This document shows, one piece after another, positions 13,022 through 24,275 of a DNA stretch of 64,000 bases. Position 1 is the stretch's first letter. Each line of letters starts with the position of its first letter. The stretch is from positions 930,001-994,000 of the forward strand of contig WIUZ02000014.1 of the NCBI GenBank assembly GCA_015956445.1. The letters are read 5' to 3'. The DNA comes from Thelephora terrestris (taxonomy: Eukaryota; Basidiomycota; Agaricomycetes; Thelephorales; Thelephoraceae). Both the position numbers and the translations under genes were made by a program. Below the pieces are notes generated by a model. That model had not been told where the DNA came from and ran no database searches. It worked only from the letters and a program-made list of their open reading frames with translations.

Positions 13022-14070
13022 ATGGATAATCAGAAGGCGAACAAGGTTTACGACCTCGCACATTCGGGCGAACGCATCGCCCCGAGGGTCAAGGAAGCCT
13101 TGGAGGTCATCGACCGGGCTTTGGATGACTTCAAGTGAGTGCGTCTCTTTCGCGTGGAGTGGGTCATGCTCATTGGGCTTGGGGGTTTAAGGTACGAACA
13201 TCTGGCGTTGAGCTTCAATGGGGGCAAAGATTGTGCGTCACCGAGGTTCTCAGCCTCTCTTCACAGCTTGTAACTGATCGGTACAACGCAGGCACCGTGC
13301 TATTACACCTCTACGCCGCAGCTCTCTTCCGAAGGTTCCAGAAACGGACCGCGATACCCTCATTGTATATCCCTCTCCCATCTCCATTTCCCGAGCTCGA
13401 ATCTTTCATCCGCGAATCTATCGAGACATACGAGCTCGATCTTTTCCATTGTCTGCCAACACAGACCAAGGATGGCGTGCAACTTGCTGTGGAAACTGTG
13501 TCGACTCCGGGGTCAGGCATACCTTCTCAGCCCAGCAAAGGTGGAGGAGAGGGAATGAAGAAGGCGCTGGAGACATACAAGAGTAAATACCCGCGTGTCA
13601 AGGGTATTTTGATCGGGACAAGGAGAACGGACCCTTACTGTGGTACGTTTTGTGTTTGGATGGCCAACAGACAGTGCCACTGACCGTGCCCCAGATAAAC
13701 TGTCATTCAGAAGTCCGACTGATCCTGGCTGGCCTGAATTCGTGAGAGTCAACCCCATCATCGAATGGTCCTTCTCGGATGTTTGGGTGTTCCTGAAAAG
13801 ATTAGACGTTCCGTATTGTCCCCTCTACGACCAAGGGTGAGTCCACGTCGACCAACGCCATACGGCGAACTCGACTGATGGCTTCCGTGTAGGTACACCT
13901 CGATTGGGTCAACTTACAACACGTTCAAAAACCCTGCGCTGGCGATCCAATCAACATGCAATGGGGACGGGGCCCCTCATTTTAATGGTGTCCAGCCTCA
14001 ACAGAGGTATCGTCCTGCTTGTGAACTCGTTGACGGTACATTGGAACGAGCGGGGAGAGGAAGTTCGTAG
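13022..14070 (+). CDS. fad1: FAD synthase (FMN adenylyltransferase, PAPS-reductase fold)
   Basis: Converts FMN and ATP to FAD. Exons 13022-13134, 13192-13232, 13292-13642, 13695-13836 and 13893-14070 give 274 residues in one frame, close to the size of yeast Fad1. The PP-loop for ATP reads [15 protein letters not shown] across the second and third exons. Further family signatures are [42 protein letters not shown] and YNTFKNPAL. There is no MoCF-like domain, so it is the fungal single-domain type. The frame upstream of ATG 13022 stays open for about 85 codons and would encode a Ser/Thr/Arg-rich, acid-poor leader, but it contains no ATG, so 13022 is taken as the start. Next plus-strand gene is the threonyl-tRNA synthetase. 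Confidence 0.95.
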
Positions 14071-14443
14071 AATTGCACCCACACATTAGACACACCTACA
14101 AAATCTTGAGATGTATTTTTACCTATCCTTATTGGAATTGCAATCATCTTGGACTGTTGAGAAAACGACCTGTCGGTTGTCGAGGATAGGCTTAACGTTC
14201 CGTGACCCCACAGGCGGTTTCCGGCGCTCTATAACTCCGTCTTCCCGGATCCGTTCCGTCTGAACAGACGAAAACGCCTCTGGTATATCCTACGTGGCCA
14301 TACATGCTACCCTCCTCATAAAACATCCTCTAAACACTCAATCCGGGACGAAGACAAGTTGCGGAAAAACAAACGCGTCGTGTGTCATTCGAACGCGTTG
14401 AGGTCACCTGCTTCTGCGTTGTCAATTGGGCCGAGTCACCTGG
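14071..14443. other. Intergenic region, FAD synthase / threonyl-tRNA synthetase
   Basis: A 373-nt gap between two head-to-tail genes. It should contain the FAD synthase 3' UTR and the next promoter. I see no TATA box, RNA gene or repeat. Confidence 0.45.
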
Positions 14444-17400
14444 ATGTTAGGCTTTGGCCGTGTCCGTTTCCCATATCGCCGATTCCTCGCTGCATCCCAC
14501 AACACACCCGCTCGATATCGACCGCCGCTCTCCCTCTACCCCTGCCGCACTAGACTCATGTCCACCGTTTCACCAACTCATCCCGTGGAAACCTCCCAGC
14601 AGAGATCTGCGACCGCCCTAGATAAACCTCACGCCGATATCGATATCACCAAGAATGGGGGGCCACAGAAGGTGAAGGAGAAGAAACCCAAAGAGCAGAC
14701 TGGGACAGCATACCCCCTAGAAGTGCGTCGATTTTTCCTACTTCCTCCGGATCATATGTCTGATACGGGGCCGATTCGCGGTTTTGTTTTGCAGCTTAGC
14801 CCAAAACCCGAGTTCTTCGATCACAGGATCCAGATGTTTGAGCAACTAAAAGCCGAATATGAGGCCTGGGTTAAAGGTGAGCACGTCGAGGTTGTTGGAG
14901 GGGTGGACCTGATTACGAGCAGTTTGGTTGTGCCCGCTTCAGATCAACCGCGACAGGAGATCACTATCACCTTGCCGGATGGTACAGAGAAGAAGGGGAC
15001 TAGTTGGGAGACGAGTCCGATGGATATCGCCAAGGAGATCTCGAAAGGTCTCTCTGAGCGGATCGTCATCGCGAAAGTAGACGGTGAACTGTGGGATCTT
15101 GAACGGCCGCTCGAAGGCAGCGTGGGCCTCGAATTGCTCGACTTTGAACATCCAGACGGTTGAAATGCTTCCCTTGCCCCTTTGTTCATGATACTGATGC
15201 CTCTTACAAACCCAGGCAAGCGCGTGTTCTGGCATTCATCGGCCCACGTCCTCGGTGAATCGGCTGAGAAGCACTACGGGTGTCACCTGTGCATCGGACC
15301 TCCAACCGATGACGGATTTTTCTACGAGATGGCCATTGATGGACGTGCGGTCACCAATACCGACTACCCGGCTCTCGAAAAGCTCTCCGAGGGTGCCATC
15401 AAGGAGAAGCAAAAGTTTGAGCGAATCACGGTCCCAAAGGAGACGCTCTTGAAGATGTTTGGAGTAAGCTCTTGAGAGCGAGCACGAAACATTGGTTCTC
15501 ACGTCAGCATTTTGCAGTACAACAAATACAAGAAGCACCTCATCGAAAGCAAGATACCCGACGGCACGTCCACCACCGTCTACCGCTGTGGTCCCATGAT
15601 CGACTTGTGTGTTGGACCTCACATCCCCCACACGGGCAAGATCAAGGCCTTCATGGTCACAAAGGTGCTCCCCTCAATATGCGGCCAGAGAGGAGCGAGA
15701 ATTTGACCCTGAGCTGATCACAGAATTCTGCTTCGTACTTCCTCGGTGATCAAAACAACGATTCCCTCCAAAGAATCTACGGTATCTCGTTCCCCGATAA
15801 GAAGCAGCTCACGGAGTACAAGGCCTTCCTCGCTGAGGCTGCCAGACGGGACCACAGAAAAATCGGCAAGGTGCGCTAACCACAGAATTGAGGTTTGGGT
15901 TGAAATTGAATGAGGTTCCCTAGGAGCAAGAACTGTTCTTTTTCAATGAGCTCAGTCCTGGGAGTTGCTTCTGGTTGCCGCATGGAACGAGGATTTATAA
16001 TGCGCTTGTTGAGCTCCTGAGGGTATGCACCAAAGTCCTATAGAAAGTCAGCAGATTAACCGTTTGACGCGCCTTCAGGGTGAATACTACAAGCGAGGAT
16101 ACCAAGAAGGTATACGACCCGCATATCCCTATCTCTGAATGCAACTGATCAAATCCGCAGTGATCTCTCCCAACATGTACAACAGCAAACTCTGGGAAAC
16201 TTCTGGACACTGGCAAAATTACAAAGACGACATGTTCACGCTCGACATCGAGAAGGAGAAGTGGGCGTTGAAACCGATGAACTGTCCGGGGCATTGCATC
16301 ATCTTTGATTCTCGGGATCGAAGCTACAAGGAACTGCCGATCCGAATGGCGGAGTTTGGGATCATCCACAGGAACGAGGCGTCTGGCGCGTTGACTGGGT
16401 TGACGAGGGTCAGGAGGTTCGTTCAAGACGACACACACGTGTTCTGCATGCCATCACAGGTATGTGCTCTCTGAAGACTCTGATGGAGAGTTCTGAGAAC
16501 GTTATCAGGTGGAAGACGAAATTTCGAGATTGTTCAATTTCATGGAGTTCACTTACGGGCTGTTCGGATTCGAATTCTCGCTCGAACTGTCTACCAGACC
16601 TGACAATTACCTTGGTCAAATCGAGACCTGGAACGAGGCCGAGGCTGTGAGTGACTTTCCCCACACATTTCCCCGCGCTCCACTGACTGCCGATCGCGCA
16701 TCAACGCACCTCCCAAAAAAAAACGTAAACAGCAACTGACGAAAGCGCTGGAGAAACATCACCCGGGCAGGTGGCAAGTGAACCCCGGGGACGGAGCTTT
16801 CTACGGACCAAAGATAGACATCACGATCAAGGACGCCCTAAAGCGATCGTTCCAATGCGCGACCATCCAATTGGATTTCCAGCTTCCGGAGCGGTTCAAC
16901 CTGAAGTATCGTGGGCCGGAGGAGACGTCGGCGGGGGACGCCAACAAGCCTCCGACGAGACCGGTGATGATCCACCGGGCGATCTTGGGGAGTTTGGAGA
17001 GGTTCATCGCGATCATCACCGAGCATTTCGCGGGGAAGTGGCCGTTCTGGCTGAGTCCTAGGCAGGTTCTCGTGATTCCGGTGGCGCCCCCGTTCGTGAG
17101 TCCCTATCGCCGTCCTACATGTTATGCTTGTGTTCTGATCCGAATGGGATGCAGAAAGAGTACGCTTCTGAAGTGCAGCAGAAACTCTCTGCGGAGAGGC
17201 TCTGGGCGGATGTCGACAATGGTGAGAACACGCTCCAGAAGAAGATTCGGAACGGAGAACTGGCGCAATACAACTTTATCCTTGTCGTTGGGCAGGAGGA
17301 GTTGGATGGCAAGGCGGTCAACGTTAGGAATCGTGACGACGTTGGGGAGAAGAAGACGCGTGCTGCTACGGTTCCCCTTGATACCCTCATCGGACAACTC

Positions 17401-17448
17401 GTCGCTCTCGAGAAGTCGAGGAGCCTTTCGAACAAGATCGATATCTGA
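14444..17448 (+). CDS. Threonyl-tRNA synthetase, with probable mitochondrial presequence
   Basis: Charges tRNA-Thr. Eleven exons (14444-14722, 14795-15158, 15216-15463, 15518-15664, 15724-15870, 15924-16022, 16079-16109, 16161-16459, 16509-16646, 16733-17095, 17155-17448) give 802 residues. Domains in order: TGS-like ([13 protein letters not shown]), editing domain with the HxxxH site ([11 protein letters not shown]), class II core with motif 2 ([20 protein letters not shown]) and motif 3 ([13 protein letters not shown]), and the C-terminal anticodon-binding domain. The first ATG (14444) adds about 38 residues rich in Arg, aromatic and hydroxyl residues and free of acidic ones ([20 protein letters not shown]), typical of a mitochondrial presequence. 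A second in-frame ATG at 14558 (MSTVSPTHP) would give the cytosolic enzyme. Intron 14723-14794 is in frame and has no stop. Confidence 0.96.
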
Positions 17449-17560
17449 GCCGGCTGTTGTCTTTTACATACGTGCAAATTTTCATCACTCGTGCGAGTAC
17501 GCGTTCGTTGTAAGATTGAGATTAGAAATGGGAACTACACCACGAAGATACAGATCTGTA

Positions 17561-18380
17561 TTATAAGTTCGGGTCGGGTACACTCGGGCCCAAGGGGAAA
17601 CCATCAACAGGAGGAACATCTAGAGGGACGCCGGGTGCAGCTGGGTTCTCGACCGTGTTCCCGAGTTCCAAGGCACGGTCAATCATGCATGCGTTGTCGT
17701 TGGGGAGACAGGAGGCCGTGGGGGAAAGGGAGTTGAGGTATAAGCGAGTGAGGCAGTCATTGTCAAAGGTGTTGGCGCCAGCAAGGGTGAAGGGAGACCA
17801 GTTTCCAGAGGGAGTAGGGAGAGATTCTTCCGGAGGGGCGACACAATTTTCGCGGTCAGTTGGAGTCATTCGAGTGGTCTGTTGGGGAGAGGAGGGTCAA
17901 TGTAAAGTTGCGCAGCGTGAGAGTCTTATTTACCGGTTGTCGAACATCCCTGAATTGGTTGAGATCGCCTTCGGCTGAACGTTGGAGCACCCGTTCCGCG
18001 ATACAGGGCATGTCGTAACCTCGAGCAGAGAGGCAAGTCGGACACTCGGTACGGCAGTCAGTCCTCTCCTCAGGGACCATCGCGAATCCGGCCCGGTCGA
18101 GACAAAGTTGAGAATAGCGAGTGCCCTCAAAGACGAACTCTTGGTCTCCCTTGGCGGGGAGTTCTCCAGGAGACAATTCGCAGGGAACAACAGAGGCAAG
18201 CGTATTCGAGTTCTGGTGTTTGGGAGAACTTTCGGAGTGATAATCCTTATAGGGATAGTGGGCCTTGCGAACAGAACTGCCTTGGGGTGCGGCTAGGGCT
18301 GGAGACACGGAGAAAACTGCGAGAAACGCCAGGAAGATGGAGCCGATAGATGATCCGATCATGGTGGATAGTAATGTCAA
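17561..18380 (-). CDS. Secreted protein of the two-unit cysteine family (member B)
   Basis: Exons 17934-18380 and 17561-17878, joined in phase 0 over a 55-nt intron, give 254 residues. The N-terminus is a strong signal peptide ([16 protein letters not shown], cleavage near AAP). A second ATG six codons in would serve equally well. Unit 1: [33 protein letters not shown]. Unit 2: [25 protein letters not shown]. These match member A (5525-6643) in order and spacing, notably VPEERTDC against [17 protein letters not shown] against SSRGYDNDC, and FDNDCLTRL against YDNDCLSRF. Member B lacks the long Ser/Thr tail. No known enzyme motif is visible; it could be a wall, effector or adhesion protein. It is tail-to-tail with the threonyl-tRNA synthetase, 112 nt away. 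Confidence 0.8.
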
Positions 18381-21170
18381 GAGAGAGCAGGACGTGAGGT
18401 AGTTGTGTGCGCGAGATGGTGGTGGTCAGAGAGAAAGAGGGGTCGAAGCTGGTTTCGAGGCTTTGAAGGTTCCAACGAACGGTGGTTCAACGAATTTTGT
18501 GGTTTTACGCTTATCGGACATATGTTCTGCTTCGAATCCAACATCCAATAACGCGGGTGGTTCTCAGATCTTAGAGTTCAAAGTTCAAACTGGTTTGTCG
18601 GAGAACGAGTGTTTGATTCCGGCATCAAATTGCATTATGTCGATCCTTTCGGAACGGAAACGCCCGCATCGGGAAGGGGGAGTCATTGATTTCCTGTTGA
18701 GCTGTCACCGCCTTCATCGCCCGTTGCTACTCCACCCGACGCCACAATATTCACATATAATTGGCACCTCCAGATCAGATTATCTACGTATCCACCCTGG
18801 CGCGATCCCACAAAGCATATGGGGTTCCTACATATACCGAGCGTACCCTCAACGCAATCGTTGGAATTTGGAACCCTCCCATTCTGCGCATTGATCGATG
18901 CACGCAGGTCGCTCCACCCTTCGTTCAATTCGATCAATCTTCAACATAAACTGGGGCTGTGAAGAGAGGGGGTGGAGGACCCCACGTGGCGGGCGTCGAG
19001 CAACGTTCAGGGGGAACAGATTACAAGAAACCTTGGTAACGAACCCATCTCGTTTTTGCACAATGCCGCAGCAAATTTTGGGGGTCTAGCTAGGAGGAGG
19101 AGCGGGAAGCTGTGAAAAACCAGAAGCCTCCTCCTGTTTCCAACCTACAGTTTTTCGTTCATCAGTATCCACGATACGTCACACCTCCAAACTTAAGTTC
19201 ATCTACAGGCTTCAGGGCCAATGAAAACTTGTTTCCTTGCATATAACGCCCATACTTCCGGTCAACGGGTGCCGATCATGGACGACAAGTCTCTCAAGAC
19301 TTCTCACCACCGCCCTCCTGGCGACTAGAAGATTTACGGTAACTACTGTAAGCCGTCTTCCGGGATCCTCCCATCCGCGGAGATGAAGTGTCAGATTTCA
19401 AAGGCTGGGAAGAAACGACGTAGTATGGAAGTTACCGCATTGGCGATCGAGGAACCGTTGAGATCTGAGACCCGAAACATGCTCCGGGGCGACATAGTAT
19501 ATATGCTGTGCTGCCACAAGCTGATCGGAGGACGGGAAATTTTCGCGCGACGGCTCTCGGGAGTGCTTAAACGCATTCAGAATGATTTACGGCGTTCTCG
19601 TCTCACAAATCCAGGGCCCAGGGGCGTCTTGGTGAGTAAACTAGCGTCCTCTCGTTGTTTAATTTGCCCGGATGAACCATAGAGGCTGGGATCCGTCCCG
19701 TTCAAAATTTTCACACATTCTCACACGCACACATATAACATAACATAGCATGTACCACATTCTCACACATCCTCCATGAGGTTCCGGGGGTAGAAACATG
19801 TGTTCAACGCGGTTACGAGGGGTTACCGGTGTCCCAAGATCAACACGAACTCTGAAAATAACATGAAAGATGCCAGCTCCCACATGGACCACGATTCCCA
19901 TAAATTGAACTGCGCGAAGGTGTTCCATGCGGTAGCATGCTGTCACCTGTGAGAAGCAGTCATATGGATTCTAGAAACCGGTGTGCCTAGCGTCGAAGAT
20001 TTGGAACGTTCCACACCACACTCGACGAGTCGAAACCGGCCCAGTTCATCTTCCGCGTCCACTTTTTTGATCCGGGGCACTGGTAGTCACGGTCACGCCC
20101 ATTCGGCACTCTCGGCCCTGGCCCCTCGGGCGGCTTTTTTATGAAGTGAGGCTCCGGAACCCGGAACCAGCCCCCATCCTAGACTGGTCGGAGGGCCCTT
20201 CTCGACCCAATCTAAGTAATCCTTCGTCGTATCCTCGGAGCGCCCTTTCCTCCCGAAATTGATCTTATAGAAGGTTAATGTAAAGCATACTACTGCATAT
20301 GCTCCCTACGCTCTCGAATATCATTCATTGCTTGGGGTGGTTTTTTCTCACACCGCAGCAGCCGTTCACGCCCCGGATAGTCAGCATGGCTGATTATGAA
20401 TCCCGAATCCCGTGGCCCGTAAAGAAAGGGGATGGCACACAGGTATTGCTGAGTACAGCGGCGCAATCACGGTGGGTCAAAAAAGCCTACTACGGAATTG
20501 TTCGAACCCGGGCGATGGTTCCAGACGCTGACACGTGACGATCGGGCCATGTCGTGTGCACTGTGACTTTCCACGCCGATTACGTAGGATTACGCGTGCA
20601 TAGTTTGAATTAGAAATCGCAAAAAGTCTCAACTCAAATTCTCGATTACCCGCGAGCATCTGCACGCGCGGATGACCAACTCCACCTCAAATTTCTGACC
20701 ACAGTCATCCGGCGCAAAGAAAGATCTGATCGAAATGGAATCCCCTTCATCAGCGCCTGGAGGGCGAAACACGCTTGCGTGCGCTACTCAGACTGTGGCG
20801 CCGCCCCACTCAAAGCTAGCCAAGAACGCGTTCGCTCTCCTATGCTCCTGATGGTCTATCCTACCTATTCACAAAGCGCAGAACGATCTTATTCATAATA
20901 CAGCAAGACCACGCACACCGCTCGCTCTTTGATGTTTCACCACGTATCAGCAGTAACTATCACCATCAGACGATGCCGTGCGAGCTCATTGGAATTTACG
21001 GCAAACCAGCAAGAAAACTAGCTACAAATGGATTATCAGAGATCGACAGAACAAGCCACAAAGGGTGAGGTAGCAACGCGCAGATAGACATGGACCAGGT
21101 GTGAGTCATGTAAACCCCAAAAGCTGCCAAGGCCACAGCGATCGAGACGCCCAATGGTCTGATTGACCCA
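18381..21170. other. Long region without a recognisable gene
   Basis: About 2.8 kb. Open frames are short, mostly begin with TTG or CTG, and have no family likeness; the longest on the plus strand (18403-18894) has no signal peptide or domain. A TTCGAACCCG at about 20500 looks like a tRNA T-loop but the rest of a tRNA is absent. A CA/CACA-rich stretch lies at about 19710-19770. I see no transposon ends or long repeats. It may hold promoter sequence for the gene at 18380 and non-coding RNA that I cannot recognise. Confidence 0.5.
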
Positions 21171-22745
21171 TCAAGTGGTGATACTGCTTCCCATGAACTG
21201 ACTCCTCTTCAAGGCACAAAAGCCGGAACCGGGCGGTCAAAAGATCAAAGAAACAAAGGAAGGGAGAGTCAGCCTTCCAAACGTGGCAGACAACGTGAAT
21301 CACCGAAGGACAGAAACCTACCAACTGTTGGATCGCGTCCCGTTCGGCAGGCGGCAACGCGTTGATCTGTTCAGGCGTTAGCTGGAGAACCTGGTACAGC
21401 ATTTGCTGGATTGAAATTGGTGAGTCGAGAACCGGGTACAATGCGCAATGTGTGGCTCGTCACCAACCTGATGGGTAGAATCAATCCCCAGGTCCTTGAC
21501 CTGAGGTGGCACGTTTTGGGGCGGGGCCTGCGGCGCAGGGCCACGATAGTAAGGTTGTGGCGGTGGGGGTTGTTGGACAGGCGGTTGTCCGTACATGCCT
21601 TGCGGGGGAGGCATGTGTTGATGCTGCATTGGTGGCTGTTGATAGCTCGAAACCGGCGGAGCAGAATATGATGTCTGAGCGTTTGGTTGCGATGTTGTCG
21701 CACCCAGCATTCGCTACGGACGCGCACATGAGCCATTTATCATCAACTCTACAACTCCGGGACGTGATCAAACCTGGAGCACTGCAGGGTCGACGATGTT
21801 ATTCAGCAACAACGCCTGGAAAAGGGCATAAGCCAATTGGGGATGGGCCACAAGCAATGCTTTGGCCTGTTCAGGGTGGATTATAATAAACGCCTATCAC
21901 ACGGTAAGGAGAGAGCACAATCGGAGGTCGGGTCTCAGCATAATTCGGGACGTTTCACGCGACGCGTGGGGAGGTTCGTTTCGGGCACACCTTCATCTGG
22001 GCAAGGACTTCAATTAGTTGAGAGGGTTCCATTGTTGCAAGGCTTTGACTGATTGTATCCAAGGCTGTTGAGCCCGGCGGAACTTGGACACCTGGAGGAA
22101 GGTTTGCAAGGAAGGTAGGTCCACTTGAGCTTGAGCCTTGTCTTCTGTCTTCGTGATAATCCTTTTGCCACTTGTTGTCCGGACCACCGGAGTCTATCAA
22201 TTCACCACGCACGGTGGTCTTGCCTTCTAGGAATGGATCAGAATCGGCGAGATCTATTCGCAACGGACGTCCCCCGACGTCAGCTCCGTTGAGGTTGCGA
22301 ACGGCAGACATTGCGGTGTCATGGTCTTTGAGGAGCCAATTAATCAGGCGGATGTGAGTCAGAGAATGAACGAATCGATTGGCATGATGAAGGAGGAAAC
22401 ATAGGATGTACCCGCAAACTCGCAGAAGCCATAACCCTTCGGTTTACCGGTTTCACGGTCAAACACGAGACTGCGAGGAGTATGAGCGAGGCTCTGCAAA
22501 GTGCGTGCGTGATTCAGAAACACACCGAAAGCCGACGACCTGCCCGACGGATTTGAAAACGTCAATGAGCTGATCCTGTGCGGGTGGCGGGTGAGCAGGG
22601 TAGGGCATCCCGGGTGAATTATTGGTGATGGAAACGTGCCTCGCCCATGTTGTATGGGACATTCCCGACTAACGAGGAATGATGAGTTGGATACGGAAAA
22701 GGGACGAGTAGATGGGAAATAATGACCGAAAACGACCTTGCTCAT
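21171..22745 (-). CDS. Cleavage stimulation factor subunit 2 / RNA15-like RRM protein
   Basis: Binds U/GU-rich RNA in pre-mRNA 3'-end cleavage and polyadenylation, in the nucleus. Nine exons (22727-22745, 22640-22668, 22526-22575, 22412-22470, 21991-22325, 21774-21893, 21468-21713, 21322-21405, 21171-21206) give 325 residues. RRM at residues 4-85: RNP2 VFVGNVPYN, RNP1 KPKGYGFCEF. A hinge follows (TISQSLATMEPSQLIEVLAQMK, then HPEQAKALLVAHPQLAYAL), then a Pro/Gln-rich linker, then the C-terminal helical domain (QMLYQVLQLTPEQINALPPA) ending QFMGSSITT, as in fungal orthologues. Intron 2 (22576-22639) has a GC donor, GAG|GCACGT, needed to join MGE to DQLIDVF; intron 1 uses the weak donor GTCATT. 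First exon is only 19 nt. Confidence 0.93.
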
Positions 22746-23055
22746 CGCGTCTGTGGTTTTGGAGGACGTTCCGGAAAAGAGGGTCGATCTGTGTGACAGA
22801 CTGACAGCGTGACAATTTCGTAGTTTGAGCACAGCCTCGCGTTCCCGGATAGCCCCGCCTCGAGCTCCGCAGCCAGACTACCCTAGAATTGTTTTAGGCC
22901 GGTTCACTGAGATCTCTTACCGGAGATCGATGACTCAATCGACCGTCGATTTTTCCGACTCCGAGTCAGCACCACCGGGATGTCAAGATGGGGTCGCATC
23001 CTCCGCATATATAAAGACACACCTTTCGCCAGAATCTGCAATACGCTCCCTCCTC
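22746..23055. promoter_or_regulatory. Divergent promoter region, CSTF2-like gene / small heat-shock gene
   Basis: A 310-nt gap between divergent starts. TATATAAAG at 23008-23016 lies 40-48 nt upstream of the heat-shock ATG and is a good TATA box. TTCCGGAA at 22769-22776 is a perfect two-unit heat-shock element core, preceded by GGACG that would be a third, imperfect unit; it sits just upstream of the CSTF2 start, so its target is uncertain. Confidence 0.55.
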
Positions 23056-23730
23056 ATGAAAGCTGCCTCTTCGTCCCCATCCTCCTCCTCGAATAGGCCG
23101 ATGCCACACAACCCACAACACAAACTACCCTACCCAAACAACCTACTCAACCCAGAATCTTTCAAACGCTTCGAACGAGCCCTCGCTCAACAGTATGCTC
23201 GGGAGTACCTCTCACGGCATACTCCCAACAGGTCGCAAAATCAGGTGTTCAAGCCAAGGTCTCTATCTGAACTGTGCTTTGCTCCCCCTAATTCTCACAG
23301 CCTCGCGAATTCTCTAGAATGGACCTTTGTGAAGATCCGGACTCGCAGACCATCACAGCCTGCCTTGAGCTCCCAGGGATCAAACCTGCGGATGTCGAGA
23401 TTCAATTGCATGACGACAAGCTCATCATTTCCGGAAGACGTCCGGCGCCCCAGCTTTCTGGGCCGAGCGCCACCTACCCGGTCCAAGAACTCAAATATGG
23501 CTCCTTTCAAAGGACCATCAATCTGCCGATAGGCATTCAGGTGGGTCTTTTTTAGTAGACTCATCACAACTAATCTCAAGTCAACTGAACGAATTTGGAT
23601 TTATCAGCAACACCAGATGTCGGTCTCCATGTCCGATGGTATTCTCATGCTCTCGTGGCCGAAGGACCCTCAGAGGCTGCCACCTCTCAGGCTCTTGGGC
23701 GACGGGAGCTCTCAGTTAAAAACTGGTTGA
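23056..23730 (+). CDS. Small heat-shock protein (Hsp20 / alpha-crystallin family)
   Basis: ATP-independent holdase chaperone. Exons 23056-23244, 23301-23540 and 23608-23730 give 183 residues. The first exon is a low-complexity N-terminal arm with Ser runs and a helix (FKRFERALAQQYAREYL). The alpha-crystallin domain starts near residue 73: ITACLELPGIKPADVEIQL, KLIISGRRP, then YGSFQRTINLPIGIQ and SMSDGILMLSWPK, the usual last strands. The acceptor at 23607 was preferred over one nine bases later because it gives the normal seven residues between GIQ and MSDG. The ATG at 23056 is favoured over upstream in-frame codons because a TATA box lies at 23008-23016. Heat induction is likely from family and promoter, not shown. 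Confidence 0.93.
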
Positions 23731-24275
23731 ATGGGTCATATACGTTAAACCCCATCTTGTGTGTATGCCTCCCTTAGAATGTACCAGCATGATTTCAGCG
23801 GACTGGACCCTCTAGCGCGTAGAATATTGTAAGAGCCCTAATTCACCTGTACACTTCGTACAGCTCGTTCCAATATCTGTAGCTATATTCGACTGTACCA
23901 TGCGCCCGGTCCCACTTACTATGTATCATACCAAGTAGTTCGATAATCTGACATGTTCTCCCGCGATTTCGCACGGCGACAACCTGGTGGCAAACTTGCA
24001 CTCGATCCACATGATTCACTCGCTCCTTTGTCCCAGCCGATTTTCTTTCCTCACCCTCCTTTAAACTCGTTATCGCGCCCATATCCTTTCTAATATTCTT
24101 CGCAATCACCGGCCCGGCGTCGACACTACAACTCAACTCTTCCGATAGTACTGAGAATACCGCAGCGACCACCATTCTCTCCGCAACTTTCACTGATGCT
24201 GGGTATGTCTAGTGGAGCATCGCTCTTTTGTATTCGAGCTTTGTCCATTGATTTCTTCTAGGTCCGCAGCCCTTA
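23731..24275. other. Intergenic region before the transporter gene
   Basis: Holds the heat-shock gene 3' UTR and the next promoter. An alternative first exon for the transporter could start at ATG 24196 and splice across 24203-24262, adding about seven residues (MLGPQPL). Nothing else is seen. Confidence 0.4.

Noticed and set aside
12241-13029. 262-codon open frame on the plus strand between the EST1-like gene and FAD synthase
   Set aside because: It starts with TTG, has its first ATG halfway through, shows no domain, and overlaps the well-supported FAD synthase start in another frame.
18403-18894. 163-codon plus-strand frame overlapping the promoter of secreted member B
   Set aside because: It lacks a convincing start and any domain, and lies in the expected promoter of the minus-strand gene.
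20440-20530. tRNA-like T-loop (TTCGAACCCG) in the 18.4-21.1 kb gap
   Set aside because: No acceptor stem, D arm or anticodon arm can be placed around it on either strand.
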